Source: Cyclobacteriaceae bacterium (GTDB lineage Bacteria; Bacteroidota; Bacteroidia; Cytophagales; Cyclobacteriaceae). From it: a DNA stretch of 64,000 nt. Location of the stretch: assembly GCA_028281285.1 (NCBI GenBank), contig JANQKF010000016.1, positions 124,001-188,000 on the forward strand, written 5' to 3'. Shown in pieces: positions 34,490 through 44,842 of this stretch; within the stretch, counting starts at the first letter, position 1, and each line of letters opens with the position of its first letter. The translations under genes were made by a program, and so were the position numbers. A model generated the notes under the pieces. That model saw nothing but the letters and a program-made list of their open reading frames with translations, did not search any database and was not told where the DNA came from.

Positions 34490-37006
34490 TTACCTTTTCA
34501 TCTCTTTACTGACGAACCATGCTGGCTGCCAACCGTTCGAGATAACTTTTCTTATCGAGGAACCATCTTTATTCATGATGTATAAGTTAGTCGGATCTTC
34601 CTCGGACACTCCACCTCCTTTCGATTGAAAAAGGATTTGGGAACCATCGGGAGACCAGGTCGGGCCGTAATCGTCCACGTCATTGTTTGTAAGTCGTTTT
34701 TGGTCCGAGCCATCGATATTCATTATATAGATCTCGTGGTTTCCATCCCTATTAGAAGAGAAAACAATATGTTTCCCATCGGGTGAGAGTTTAGGATCCC
34801 ACTCTTCTGCTTCGTTGTCGGTTAAATGGATCACATTCTTTCCTTCAATATCAGCAATGGTAATCTCGCTCTCTTTGTCTTTGTATTCTGAGTGAAAGAG
34901 GAGTCTGCCATCCGGTAAAAAACGTGGACCTCCACCACTGAGCGCCTTAAGTTGTCTCTCTTCGCTACCATCTGCATTCATGATCCAGAGTTCATACTGA
35001 CGCACATCAGTCGAATCCCAATACTCCCTGGCAAAAACAATTTTGGTGCCATCAGGTGACCATACCGGCATATTATCCAATTTGTATTTGGCATGAGTTA
35101 ATCGCTTTTTATTGGTTCCATCGCTATTTACGGTATGAATTGACCAGGTTCTCTTTTCATCATGATAGCCGTAAAAAGCAAGGCGTTTTCCATCAGGTGA
35201 CCAGGCTGGGTAGCCATGATTGCCATTGGTAAGTCTTTTCATAGATGTGCCTTCAGTGTTGGTTAGGCAAATTCCATTTGACCCGTATGCAATGGTATAG
35301 AGTGAAGGTGTATCATTTTGAGAGATGTGATTAGGCCTGAGATTCTCAATGATTTTAGTATCTACCCAATAGATGTCTGTATTGTCATTATCAGGATCTA
35401 CTCCCCGATTGAACAGCATATACTTGCCATCTGAAGTGACACTCGCGTAGGCTTCCCATTTATCGGTATTGACCGCTTCCCCCATATTAATAGCGGGTCC
35501 CCAGGAACCATCTTGTTGTCTGAAACTGATATAAAGGTCAGAGTCACCGAACCCTTCTTCACGTTCACCATCCCATATGAGGTAGGACTCATCTGGTGCA
35601 ATAAATGGGTGAGCATTCATTCGCCCTGTGTTTATCTCCTTGCCAAAGGCTCTTGGTACCTCCCGTTGGCCGTTTACTAATCTGGAATAGCGGATAATAC
35701 CATCTCCGTTTGGCATGCCAACTTCATCCAATACATAAGTTCCCTTAAACGATGCCGTGAGGCGCATGATTTGTATTTCCTGGAAGGACGAGTCAAGGCT
35801 TTTGCGTTCGGACCAACCTTCTCCTTTACGATCTTTATAGCCCTTGGCCATAAGCATGCGTGAGCCATCAGGCGAGAAGGCAGTTTCTCCCCTTCGCCTG
35901 AACTCTGTATATTTTCTCCAGATGTTATTCTCTTTCCGGAAACCGATAATGGTTGCTTGAAAGTGTTCCTTTGGAGAAGTGGTGAAGTAAAACTCATTCA
36001 TGCCAGGAGCAAACACACCTTCGACTTCCCAGCCTTTAGTAGAAATGATTCCCGGAGCGAATGGTTCTGCTACCATTCCCGGGGGTGTCTGGCCCATGTA
36101 TGGACCTTCAAGAGGTGGAAAGTTGAATTGAGAATGAGAGGTTTTTAACCAGGCCGCTTGAGATCCCCCTGAAATAATGGGTTGAATGGAAGAACCATCA
36201 CTGTTCATTTTACAGATCTGCCCTTCTTCATCGGTATTCGATTTGAAAATAAGCTGAGTACCATCAGGCGACCAGGATGGATACCAGTCGTCAACCTCAT
36301 TAAAGGTTAATCGCTTTTCATCGGAGCCGTCCGCATTCATCACATAGATTTCATGGTTTCCATCCCTATTCGACATAAATGCAATACGTTTTCCATCGGA
36401 TGAAATTTCGGGATGCCAGTCTTCTGTGTCGTTTTGAGTCAGTTGAGTAAGGCTGCTACCATCACTATTGGCTATATATATGTCACTTGGACCTGGTTGT
36501 GAGTGAAAGACAATTTTACCATTAGGAGTGAAATAAGGGCCACCACCGGATAATCCGTTGATTTTTCGTTGATCTGTACCGTCTGCATTCATGATCCAGA
36601 TTTCGAATTGTCGAACATCTTCGGAATCTTTGTAGGCTCTTGCAAAGGCGATCCTGGTTCCGTCAGGTGACCATGTAGGAGAATTGTCCCATGCATACTG
36701 AAGGTCGGTCAAACGTTTGCGGTTAGTGCCGTCCGCATTCATGGTATGAATCGACCACGTTTTTCTATCGTCATACTTGGAATAGAAGGCTATACGTTTC
36801 CCATCTGGCGACCAGGCCGAGTAGCCATTGCCTCCGTCATAGTTGGTGATCTTGATTTTTGAATTACCGTCTGCATCGCTAAGATGAATATCACTGTTAA
36901 ATGAATAAGCAATGGCATAATTAGATGGCGAAGTGTTGCTGTCTTGACCAACCGCATTCTGGCCTAAAAACAAGGTCAGAATACACGAGATTTTTAAGAG
37001 TTTCAA
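34490..37006 (-). CDS. Secreted multi-propeller TolB/PD40-type protein
   Basis: The 838-residue protein has a signal peptide and two WD40-like (PD40) propellers, about residues 28-285 and 570-830, made of repeats of the form AWSPDGKRIAF and NRDGNHEIYxMNxDGS. The two propellers are near-identical copies of each other, and a third different PD40-like region (about 300-560, with FAPGMNEFYFTTS) is inserted between them. TolB-like propellers bind proteins or sugars. It lies in an operon with the downstream esterase and is divergent from a histidine kinase gene. Confidence 0.88.
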   Translation of the reverse strand: MKLLKISCILTLFLGQNAVGQDSNTSPSNYAIAYSFNSDIHLSDADGNSKIKITNYDGGNGYSAWSPDGKRIAFYSKYDDRKTWSIHTMNADGTNRKRLTDLQYAWDNSPTWSPDGTRIAFARAYKDSEDVRQFEIWIMNADGTDQRKINGLSGGGPYFTPNGKIVFHSQPGPSDIYIANSDGSSLTQLTQNDTEDWHPEISSDGKRIAFMSNRDGNHEIYVMNADGSDEKRLTFNEVDDWYPSWSPDGTQLIFKSNTDEEGQICKMNSDGSSIQPIISGGSQAAWLKTSHSQFNFPPLEGPYMGQTPPGMVAEPFAPGIISTKGWEVEGVFAPGMNEFYFTTSPKEHFQATIIGFRKENNIWRKYTEFRRRGETAFSPDGSRMLMAKGYKDRKGEGWSERKSLDSSFQEIQIMRLTASFKGTYVLDEVGMPNGDGIIRYSRLVNGQREVPRAFGKEINTGRMNAHPFIAPDESYLIWDGEREEGFGDSDLYISFRQQDGSWGPAINMGEAVNTDKWEAYASVTSDGKYMLFNRGVDPDNDNTDIYWVDTKIIENLRPNHISQNDTPSLYTIAYGSNGICLTNTEGTSMKRLTNGNHGYPAWSPDGKRLAFYGYHDEKRTWSIHTVNSDGTNKKRLTHAKYKLDNMPVWSPDGTKIVFAREYWDSTDVRQYELWIMNADGSEERQLKALSGGGPRFLPDGRLLFHSEYKDKESEITIADIEGKNVIHLTDNEAEEWDPKLSPDGKHIVFSSNRDGNHEIYIMNIDGSDQKRLTNNDVDDYGPTWSPDGSQILFQSKGGGVSEEDPTNLYIMNKDGSSIRKVISNGWQPAWFVSKEMKR

Positions 37007-37155
37007 TTGAATGTTGTTGTGTGTTACTAATACTTACAGGCTCATTTACCTCAAAACTCTTAAGTGAGTTGTTGATTTGAGTCGTTTAACTTGTCAACTG
37101 CTCTATGTTTGAATGAACTGCTCCAACCGATACTCAAAAGCCATTTTTTAGTACT

Positions 37156-37164
37156 TACTTTGCA
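37156..37164 (+). promoter_or_regulatory. Candidate -7 promoter element of the second LytS kinase gene
   Basis: TACTTTGCA lies 17 bases before the ATG at 37182. It is part of the 12-mer also present before the first gene of the window. No -33 TTTG is seen at the expected distance. Confidence 0.4.
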
Positions 37165-37181
37165 TCGGTAAATCGGACTGA

Positions 37182-38876
37182 ATGAACTCGAAACTCCCGT
37201 CTTGTCTTCTCCTAACCTTTATTCTGGTTCTGACAACTTCTTGTTCTTCTGACAACGCTGTTTTCGAGCGACATGCTTCAATATATCGTGTGGGAGATCA
37301 ATTGGAATGGGCGGCCAAAGAGTTAAATGAGGAACAATGGCACAGAAGGCCGAAGTTGGTACCTGATGGCAAGGTGTTCTGGTCCAGAACCAAAATCGAT
37401 ATTCTAAAAGCACCAGAGCCCCTCCATCCCTATGGTATTCATTTGCATGTGTATGGGGAGTATGAGGTGTTTTGGGATGGGGTGTTGATCGGAAAAAACG
37501 GGAACCCGGGTCGAGAAGAAGAGCTAGGTCCCGCGGGGAAGATGTGGACTACGCATAGCATTCCGGAACATCTGACAGAAGAAGGGACGCATGTATTGGC
37601 CATACGAACCAGCCTTTATTATTTCTCCAATCATTTAGGAATTGCTGAACTGGACATAAACTACTATGATGATCTGTTAACTGATCGACTGGTTTCTACA
37701 TCTTTTATGCACATTCTGGCCGGTGCTTTCCTAATTGTCTCATTCTATTATTTTTTCCTGTTTTTGGGTGACAAAAAAGAGTATCGAACGCTGATTTTTA
37801 GTATCAGTTGCTTTCTCTTTTTTATCCTGATCATGACTGAGTTCATTAAGACCTATGTGCCAATACACTACGCTTTGCATCGTGACCGGTTGGAAATCAT
37901 TGGCATCCTGATGTTTGGGATTTCTTACCTTATCCCGCTCTACCTCTCCCTGGAATTTCCTTACCCTCGAAAGAAGCTTCTTCTGATCATTTATGCTGTT
38001 GTACTCTTGTTTATTTATCTTTTTCAGTATGACTACTTTGTCTTTACAGCACGTAAAATGGCACTTACCATGTGGATCTTTTCGCTGGGTATTATTGTCT
38101 TCGGGGTTTATAAAAAAATGCGAGGAGCACTTCTGGTATTGATGACCCTATTGCTTTGTGTCTTGATCTATTTCTTCACCTCTTATGAAGTAAGCCTTTT
38201 TGCAGGGTTTGGTCTGATCCTGTTGAGCATATTGTATTTGCTTTCACTCAGAATCAAATCACAGCGGCTGGCTTATGAAACTTCGCTGGTTCAATCCACA
38301 CGTCTGAAGCTGGAGTTAGTCAAGAAGAATATTCAGCCACATTTCTTAATGAACACGCTAACTTCTTTGATCGATTGGGTGGAAGAAGCGCCAAGGAAAG
38401 GTGCTCTGTTTATAGAAGCCCTGGCAAAAGAATTTGACTTGATCAATCAGATGGAAGATCAAACCCTCATCCCTATAGCTCAGGAAATTGCACTTTGTCG
38501 TACTCACCTTGAAATCATGAAGTATCGCAAGGAAATAGACTATATATGGGAAGACGAAGGAATCGATCCCGAGCAAAAGATTCCCCCAGCCATTCTTCAC
38601 ACCTTATTGGAAAACGGAATCACTCATAGTTTACCGCTAAAAGGCAATCGGATTCGGTTTAAGTTGATCTATGAGTCGAATGAGGACTTTAGAAGTTATA
38701 CCTTTCTGACATTTGCTAAGATTGTGAAGCGATCATCAAATAAAGAAGAAGGTACCGGTTTGAAATACATCAAAGCGCGATTGGAAGAGAGCTATAAGTC
38801 CAATTGGGAGTTGAGTTCTGCACCGACCGATCAGGGCTGGAAAAGTGTTGTCAAAATAAATCAGAAGGCCATATGA
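37182..38876 (+). CDS. Sensor histidine kinase with 7TMR-like sensor region
   Basis: This 564-residue kinase has a lipoprotein-type signal (TTSCSS, Cys near residue 21), an extracytoplasmic sugar-binding-like domain (about 25-165), seven hydrophobic helices (about 170-360) in the 7TM-DISM plan, then the LytS-type kinase core. The phospho-acceptor His is in KKNIQPHFLMNTLTSL (about 383-398), the N box is LLENGITHS and the G box EGTGLKYIKARLEE. It shares an ATGA overlap with the response regulator downstream and is its partner. Confidence 0.9.
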   Translation: MNSKLPSCLLLTFILVLTTSCSSDNAVFERHASIYRVGDQLEWAAKELNEEQWHRRPKLVPDGKVFWSRTKIDILKAPEPLHPYGIHLHVYGEYEVFWDGVLIGKNGNPGREEELGPAGKMWTTHSIPEHLTEEGTHVLAIRTSLYYFSNHLGIAELDINYYDDLLTDRLVSTSFMHILAGAFLIVSFYYFFLFLGDKKEYRTLIFSISCFLFFILIMTEFIKTYVPIHYALHRDRLEIIGILMFGISYLIPLYLSLEFPYPRKKLLLIIYAVVLLFIYLFQYDYFVFTARKMALTMWIFSLGIIVFGVYKKMRGALLVLMTLLLCVLIYFFTSYEVSLFAGFGLILLSILYLLSLRIKSQRLAYETSLVQSTRLKLELVKKNIQPHFLMNTLTSLIDWVEEAPRKGALFIEALAKEFDLINQMEDQTLIPIAQEIALCRTHLEIMKYRKEIDYIWEDEGIDPEQKIPPAILHTLLENGITHSLPLKGNRIRFKLIYESNEDFRSYTFLTFAKIVKRSSNKEEGTGLKYIKARLEESYKSNWELSSAPTDQGWKSVVKINQKAI

Positions 38877-39568
38877 GGATTTTGATTGTTGAAGACGAAG
38901 CGAGAGTTGCCAAGCGGGTTGAAAGGTTGACGCGTGAAATTGTAGGTAATGATCTTAAATCACTGACCCATATCAATACACTTCAAGAGGCATTAACTTT
39001 TATTGAAGGTAATGAATTGGACCTCGTACTTCTGGATCTGAATTTGAATGGAGAAAATGGCTTTGACCTTTTGAAAACAGTCGTTTCTGAGTCTTTTCAT
39101 ACGATTGTGATTTCTGCCTATAAAGACCAGGCGATTACTGCTTTTGAATACGGAGTACTTGACTTTGTGCCAAAGCCATTTAACAGAGATCGACTGGAAA
39201 GAGCCTTCAATCGCAGCAAAACCAAAGAAGAACCGAATGCTCAGACCAAGTATTTGGCTATTAAGAAAAGGCAACGAATCAAGCTTGTTCCAGTTGAAGA
39301 AGTGAATTACATCAAAGGCGCTGGCGCCTATTCTGAACTCTTCCTTATGGATGGAGCGAAAGAACTACACGATAAATCCCTGGAAAAACTAGAGCAGTTG
39401 CTCTCTCCTTCCTTTGAGCGAATCCACAAGTCCTATTTAGTGAAGATGTCGGAGGTCAGGGAAATCAGTGTACAATCAGGTAGCAAGTATATGGCGGAGC
39501 TTCAAAATGGAATAATGATCCCCATCGGCCGCACTAAATACAAAGACATTAGAGCGAAGTGGTTTTAG
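38873..39568 (+). CDS. LytTR family response regulator
   Basis: This 231-residue regulator has a receiver domain starting MRILIVEDEARV, with the phospho-acceptor Asp in LVLLDLNLNG (near residue 54), and a C-terminal LytTR DNA-binding domain (about 130-230), including RIHKSYLVKMSEV. I chose the ATG at 38873 that forms ATGA with the kinase stop, not the frame's first Met at 38804, because the intervening 23 residues are inside the kinase gene and unlike a receiver domain. Confidence 0.92.
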   Translation: MRILIVEDEARVAKRVERLTREIVGNDLKSLTHINTLQEALTFIEGNELDLVLLDLNLNGENGFDLLKTVVSESFHTIVISAYKDQAITAFEYGVLDFVPKPFNRDRLERAFNRSKTKEEPNAQTKYLAIKKRQRIKLVPVEEVNYIKGAGAYSELFLMDGAKELHDKSLEKLEQLLSPSFERIHKSYLVKMSEVREISVQSGSKYMAELQNGIMIPIGRTKYKDIRAKWF

Positions 39569-39629
39569 TATGTACTTAACTTTTATTTAGGGAAGGATCG
39601 TATTAATTTAAGTTGTCTAATTGCCCGAT

Positions 39630-41951
39630 ATGCGAACCCTAACCAGAAAAGCTTTCTTGGAGCGTACAGGAAATGCCGGCCTTGCTGCATTGATTCTTAA
39701 AGGTTCCTCGATCTTCTCCTTGCATGATCACGATACAGAATCGTTGAGAATTGACGGTATTCAGGATTCGGAGGATGTTTTTGGGTTTATTCAAAGGCAA
39801 AAAGGACAATGGGATTTGACACTTTATCGTCAGATCATTGGTTCGGCCAATCCCTATAAGGAAGGAGATGCCACCCTCGGTATCGCTGCGGCAGATGAAG
39901 ACTCGAGAAATAAGGCAAGACGTTTATTAGCAGAAACAAAACTTGCTGACCTGCAGGAGCATTCTTTGTATACAGATGATTTAAAGACGCTGATTGATGA
40001 AAACATGGATCGGTCTGTCTTCGACTCAATAAAGCGTTGGAAAATGAAGGAATTGAAGTCCTTCATGCTTGCTTCTTCTGAGACTGAAATCAAGACCATC
40101 ATACCCGGATTGCCGAGTGATATTATTGCCTGCCTCGCGAAGCTGATGACGAATGACGAGCTCATTCAAGTCGGGCAGAAAGTCTTCAATCCCTTGCCTG
40201 GTAGTAAAATTGGAAGTAAAGGCTATTTAAGTGCTAGAATTCAGCCCAATTCCCCTACCGACAATATCGATGATATCGTGTGGCAAGTGTTCTGTGCTTG
40301 GTCCTATGCGGTGGGCGACTTGGTCTTAGGCACCAATCCGGTATCCAGTGAACCGGAGTCTGTCGCAGCCATTGAAGCAGCATTAAATGATATTCTGGTC
40401 ACTTTTGGGTTGACGGAGGTGATGCCCAATTGCGTCTTGTCACACATTGATATTCAGGCCAAAGTTGAAGAAATGCAGCCTGGTACTACGGGTATTTGGT
40501 TTCAAAGCCTGGCAGGAACGGTCGGTGCTAATCAGACTTTCGATGTGACCATCGAAAAAATGTTCAGGCACGCCAGAGCCAGGCAGGGAAAATATGGATT
40601 GTATGCTGAAACAGGCCAGGGAGCCGACTTTACCAATGGACATGGTGAAGGTTTTGATATGGTGGTGCACGAGTCTAGAAAATATGGCTTTCTACGAGCG
40701 CTCAAAATTGAATTGGCCAAAGGGAAAGCACCGAATGATATTCCTTGGGTGCATGTCAATGATGTCGCGGGCTTTATAGGGCCGGAAGTGTTTAAGACGA
40801 AAGAACAACTGGTCAGAACTTGTCTTGAGGACACGGTGATGGGAAAACTCCATGGTCTGACCATCGGACTGGATATCTGTTCAACACTGCATATGGATGT
40901 CACCCTAGACGATCTTGATTGGTGTATTGATCAGGTAATGCCGGCCAATCCCGCTTATTTAATGGCCTTGCCCACGAAAAACGATCCAATGCTCAGTTAC
41001 TTGACTACCGCCTTCAACAATCATGTGAAGGTGCGCGAAAAGTTCGGGTATAAGGTGAATGATGCTATGTGGGCATTTTTTCAAAAAATGCAGATCATCG
41101 ATGCATCAGGTAAACCGACTGAACATTTTGGAGACCCAAAGTGGATGTACTACCAGTATAGAAAGGCAAAAAATGATCCTCGCACTCAGGCCGAAATTTA
41201 CAAAGAGGGACAACAGAAATTGGAGGAGATAGAGCAACGTGGAGTGCCTATTGCTCAAGGGTATGGTGAACAGATTTGGGACTTGCCTGAACCTCTGGAA
41301 AAGAAAGTTAAGAGACTTTATGAGGACGCTAAGGTGAGTCTGTGGTCAGAATTAACCCCTGCCTTTGTAGCAAGCTTGGACCCTACCATCAAACTGAACT
41401 CCACATCGACAGATCGAATTGATTATGTATATCATCCGGCATCAGGAGAATCCTTGAGTAGCTTGTCAAAAATAAACCTGCAACGGATTAAGGCTGGCTG
41501 GACCAAAGAAAAGCCAGATGTGCAAATTGTGATTTCTGATGGATTGAATGCCAGGGCCCTTATGGATTCTGGTCACCTCTCTCCTTTCCTGGTGACACTT
41601 AAAATGGAACTAGAAAAGTTAAGATTTAGACTATCTGAAAATCAGCTACTTATCAAAAACGGTCGTGTAAGGGCCGGGTACCAATGTGGGGAATTACTCT
41701 TTGGTAATACGACTCAAACCAACAAGGTGCATGGGATCATCCATATTATCGGTGAGCGCCCAGGGTCTGGTCACCATAACTTCTCAGCGTATCTCACGGC
41801 CGCGAACGCCAAACTCTGGTCACAAAGAGGAAAGGTAGACCACGATATCTCCAGAGTGGTCTCGGGGATCTCGGATACAGCTCTCAAGCCAGAATTGGCG
41901 GCCAAAGAAACGGCCAATATCTTTGATTCTTTGTTTAAGGAGCAGGTCTAA
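39630..41951 (+). CDS. Fused ethanolamine ammonia-lyase (EutB-EutC) with Tat-like leader
   Basis: This adenosylcobalamin-dependent enzyme splits ethanolamine to acetaldehyde and ammonia. The large-subunit EutB region spans about residues 45-480 and includes GIAAADEDSRNKARRLL, LSARIQPNSPTDNIDDIVWQ (split here), GLYAETGQGADFTNGHGEG and HGLTIGLDICSTLHMD. The small-subunit EutC region (about 530-773) includes QIVISDGLNARALMDSGH and HIIGERPGSGHHNFSAY. Normally these are two proteins. The N terminus TRKAFLERTGNAGLAALILKG resembles a twin-arginine leader. I chose ATG at 39630 over TTG at 39621. No other eut genes or B12 riboswitch are seen. Confidence 0.9.
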   Translation: MRTLTRKAFLERTGNAGLAALILKGSSIFSLHDHDTESLRIDGIQDSEDVFGFIQRQKGQWDLTLYRQIIGSANPYKEGDATLGIAAADEDSRNKARRLLAETKLADLQEHSLYTDDLKTLIDENMDRSVFDSIKRWKMKELKSFMLASSETEIKTIIPGLPSDIIACLAKLMTNDELIQVGQKVFNPLPGSKIGSKGYLSARIQPNSPTDNIDDIVWQVFCAWSYAVGDLVLGTNPVSSEPESVAAIEAALNDILVTFGLTEVMPNCVLSHIDIQAKVEEMQPGTTGIWFQSLAGTVGANQTFDVTIEKMFRHARARQGKYGLYAETGQGADFTNGHGEGFDMVVHESRKYGFLRALKIELAKGKAPNDIPWVHVNDVAGFIGPEVFKTKEQLVRTCLEDTVMGKLHGLTIGLDICSTLHMDVTLDDLDWCIDQVMPANPAYLMALPTKNDPMLSYLTTAFNNHVKVREKFGYKVNDAMWAFFQKMQIIDASGKPTEHFGDPKWMYYQYRKAKNDPRTQAEIYKEGQQKLEEIEQRGVPIAQGYGEQIWDLPEPLEKKVKRLYEDAKVSLWSELTPAFVASLDPTIKLNSTSTDRIDYVYHPASGESLSSLSKINLQRIKAGWTKEKPDVQIVISDGLNARALMDSGHLSPFLVTLKMELEKLRFRLSENQLLIKNGRVRAGYQCGELLFGNTTQTNKVHGIIHIIGERPGSGHHNFSAYLTAANAKLWSQRGKVDHDISRVVSGISDTALKPELAAKETANIFDSLFKEQV

Positions 41952-42051
41952 TATTGGATTGAAAGTTCTGAAACCTGTTTTTGAAAAACATAGTCACTGA
42001 TCCGAGTACGGAACAGCAAACTCATTCTTCCGATATATTAGTATAGTGTCC

Positions 42052-44781
42052 TTAATTCTTCTCCGTCATTTCAGGCTGTGTGCGCTTTTTGTTCAATTGC
42101 TTTACTCCCTCAGTCATCCATAAAGGTGCGGACTCTCCCTTAAGGTGATGATCAAAGTACTGCTTCATTCTGATTTGGAAATCCTTTTGATTCTCTTCTT
42201 TAGCCAAGTGATGTGGCTCTCCGGGATAGGACAAAAGGATCACTTCTTTACCTAATCTTCGAGCAGTCTGATAATATTCCAGGCCTTGATTCCAGTCGAC
42301 AGCACCATCGGCAGTTCCATGAAGGATTAGAAACGGTGTGTTAATATTTTTAGCATGATGAATTGGTGACTGGCTTCTGTACAGCTCCATATCATCCCAT
42401 GGAGGCACTCCCATTCTGCCTTGAGACCACTCTAAAATAGGCCCGTTGAAATTGCCAGTTCTCTTATAGATCACATTGTACATACTGATCAGGTTGGTGA
42501 GTGGCGCCCCTGTGACCACGCAGGCAAACATATCGGTTTGTGTCAGTATAAATGAAGACTGATAGCCACCCCAGCTATGCCCTTGTAAACCAATGCGTTC
42601 AGGATCAGCATACCCTTGGTCTATTGTGGCTTGAACCGCACTTGTAATATCGTCTAGAGCGGATGATCCGGGCTTGCCATCGTCATAGATGATGTCGGGC
42701 ATAAGCACCAAATATCCATTACTGGCATAAGTAGACATATGGGGGCGATCGTCATAGGTAGGCATAGAGTACTGGTGATGACGTTGAGACATCTTCTCGT
42801 AGAAATACACGATCATGGGATATTTCTTACCCTCTTCATAGTCGGCAGGGAGCGCAAGGGTTGCCTGTAGTTTGTTTCCTCGCCTGTCTGTATAGTCAAC
42901 CAACACTCTTCTTCCCCATTTGTAGTTGGCTTGTTGGGGGTTGGCGCTGGTAACCTTTTTTGGTCTCTTGAAGGCTAAATCAGAGGTCCAGTAATCAGGG
43001 AAATCAACAAATGTCTGCTCGGTGTAAATGATTTTGTCGGAATCTTTTGCTTTAACAATGCCACCGACCATTTTGTCCTCAAAACGTAATGCTTTCGGTT
43101 TCTTTCCCATCTTGACTTCATAATAACCGGACTTCTTGGTCCATTCTCCATAAGCAGAAAGAATCATGGGTTGTTCCGTGTCAATGGCCGGTTCCTCTCG
43201 ATCCAATCGTACCATTCTGAATCTAATATTTTCTTCACTGCCAATTCCTTGAGTCAGGTTCTTGACTTCATCACTGTTTAAGGCTATTGCCCAGATATCG
43301 TGCTTATGGTTGAGCATCACCCAATTCCCATCCTTGGACCAGCCTGCCACACCGTAACTCGGTTTTTCTGCCACAAGATCAAACTCTTCGTTTCTGAAGC
43401 TGATACCAGCCTTTGCTGATAAATCAACTGTGTTGTTTTGTGAGAAGTTGTAGCCCATCACTGTACCATCTTTACTATAAAGTGCCCATTCACCGTTTGG
43501 GGATAAGCCCATTGTATAGCGTACTTTCTCAGCAATCTTCTGCTTCTGTCCGTTTGTGGCATTGATGCTGTAGAGATCAGCATAGTTACCGGGGATGGTC
43601 ACATCTTTGCGATACTCAGAATTCATACGACCAAGTGCCCATGATCCTTTGATACTAAATGATACATTGGGCATATCATCAGTTGCCAGTTGATAGAACT
43701 CCATTGGATCAAGGTTTAATACAAAGAGCTTTGTAGCTCTCCGATCTCTGTTTGCGGTTATCATTTGACGTGATTGAACCTGTTCGTCCTTCCAATGCCA
43801 GACGTCTACATTGGCTTTTAACTCATCTTCTTTCTTTAATTCGTCCTGTTGATTTCTTGTTCCAAAGAATATCTGATCCCCATTTTCGTGCCATGTAAGT
43901 CTGGTATGTTCGCTGATGACTACTTTCTCAGGGAAACTGGCAACATTCTTTGGTGAATAAATGACTTGATTAAATCCATCTTCTTCTCCTGACAACCCGG
44001 AAGTCCATACCAGGCTATTGTCTCTTTCAATTTTTCCATCCTCTGTATTTCCAAATAAGTATGCTAACTCACTACCTTCTTTATCCCAGACCATTTGACT
44101 ATATGTATAGGCACCGGTGTGCAATGGGCGAGAACGCAGGTCTTCAAGTTGGATTACATAAACTCCATTTCCATTATCTCCATCCGCATCAACCGTATAA
44201 GCCAACATCGTCCCTGGTTTGTTGAAGGCATAACTGACAACATTTCCAATATTCATTGTTTTATAGCCTGAAAGTTCTTTCAGAATAAGGTCACTCCCTT
44301 GGTGTTCGGCTTTAGAGTCATTCCGGGACTTATGTATGGCCAGGTAATTGGATGCTTTTGAAAAGCTAAAAGAAGCAACTTCCTTGATTTCTTCTATCCG
44401 ATTATACCTCAGCTCTAGTAGCTGAAGGTCGCTCAATACCCTCTTTTTCTGCTTTCTGATCTTGTCAGCTTCTTTTTTTGTTGGATCGGTGAGATAAGCC
44501 ACCCATTTGTTGTCACTCGAAAAAGCGATTTGCTTACCGTTTATTACAGTTCGCAAAGTGTCACCGTCAATCTTGCGTACGTGCAGCGTAGCATCTCCTT
44601 CATTGGGCGAATAGGAATAAGTCATCCATTCACCATTTGATGATAGCACAACATTTCTTATTCTGTTCCATTGCTTGTAGTCGTCAAGGGTTAATGGTTT
44701 CTTTTCCTGACCAACAAGTTGGTTTACTACAAAAAGGCCTAAAACAAGGGTGAATATTCGATAGAGTTTAGTCTTGGACAT
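42052..44781 (-). CDS. Secreted S9 family prolyl oligopeptidase-like peptidase
   Basis: This 909-residue protein has a signal peptide (ending VGQ), an N-terminal beta-propeller part (about 30-620) and a C-terminal alpha/beta-hydrolase domain (about 640-890). The catalytic Ser is in GHSWGG, the Asp in HGTADGAVD and the His in GEPHHL. Such enzymes cleave peptides after proline or trim dipeptides and are usually periplasmic in Bacteroidota. I chose the second Met of the frame as start; the difference is only three residues. The next gene upstream, gamma-glutamyltransferase, runs the same way. Confidence 0.92.
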   Translation of the reverse strand: MSKTKLYRIFTLVLGLFVVNQLVGQEKKPLTLDDYKQWNRIRNVVLSSNGEWMTYSYSPNEGDATLHVRKIDGDTLRTVINGKQIAFSSDNKWVAYLTDPTKKEADKIRKQKKRVLSDLQLLELRYNRIEEIKEVASFSFSKASNYLAIHKSRNDSKAEHQGSDLILKELSGYKTMNIGNVVSYAFNKPGTMLAYTVDADGDNGNGVYVIQLEDLRSRPLHTGAYTYSQMVWDKEGSELAYLFGNTEDGKIERDNSLVWTSGLSGEEDGFNQVIYSPKNVASFPEKVVISEHTRLTWHENGDQIFFGTRNQQDELKKEDELKANVDVWHWKDEQVQSRQMITANRDRRATKLFVLNLDPMEFYQLATDDMPNVSFSIKGSWALGRMNSEYRKDVTIPGNYADLYSINATNGQKQKIAEKVRYTMGLSPNGEWALYSKDGTVMGYNFSQNNTVDLSAKAGISFRNEEFDLVAEKPSYGVAGWSKDGNWVMLNHKHDIWAIALNSDEVKNLTQGIGSEENIRFRMVRLDREEPAIDTEQPMILSAYGEWTKKSGYYEVKMGKKPKALRFEDKMVGGIVKAKDSDKIIYTEQTFVDFPDYWTSDLAFKRPKKVTSANPQQANYKWGRRVLVDYTDRRGNKLQATLALPADYEEGKKYPMIVYFYEKMSQRHHQYSMPTYDDRPHMSTYASNGYLVLMPDIIYDDGKPGSSALDDITSAVQATIDQGYADPERIGLQGHSWGGYQSSFILTQTDMFACVVTGAPLTNLISMYNVIYKRTGNFNGPILEWSQGRMGVPPWDDMELYRSQSPIHHAKNINTPFLILHGTADGAVDWNQGLEYYQTARRLGKEVILLSYPGEPHHLAKEENQKDFQIRMKQYFDHHLKGESAPLWMTEGVKQLNKKRTQPEMTEKN

Positions 44782-44842
44782 CACATGCATGATTGGTTGA
44801 TTTTATTTTTTCTTTGTGACTGAATGCTGTAAAAACAAAAGG

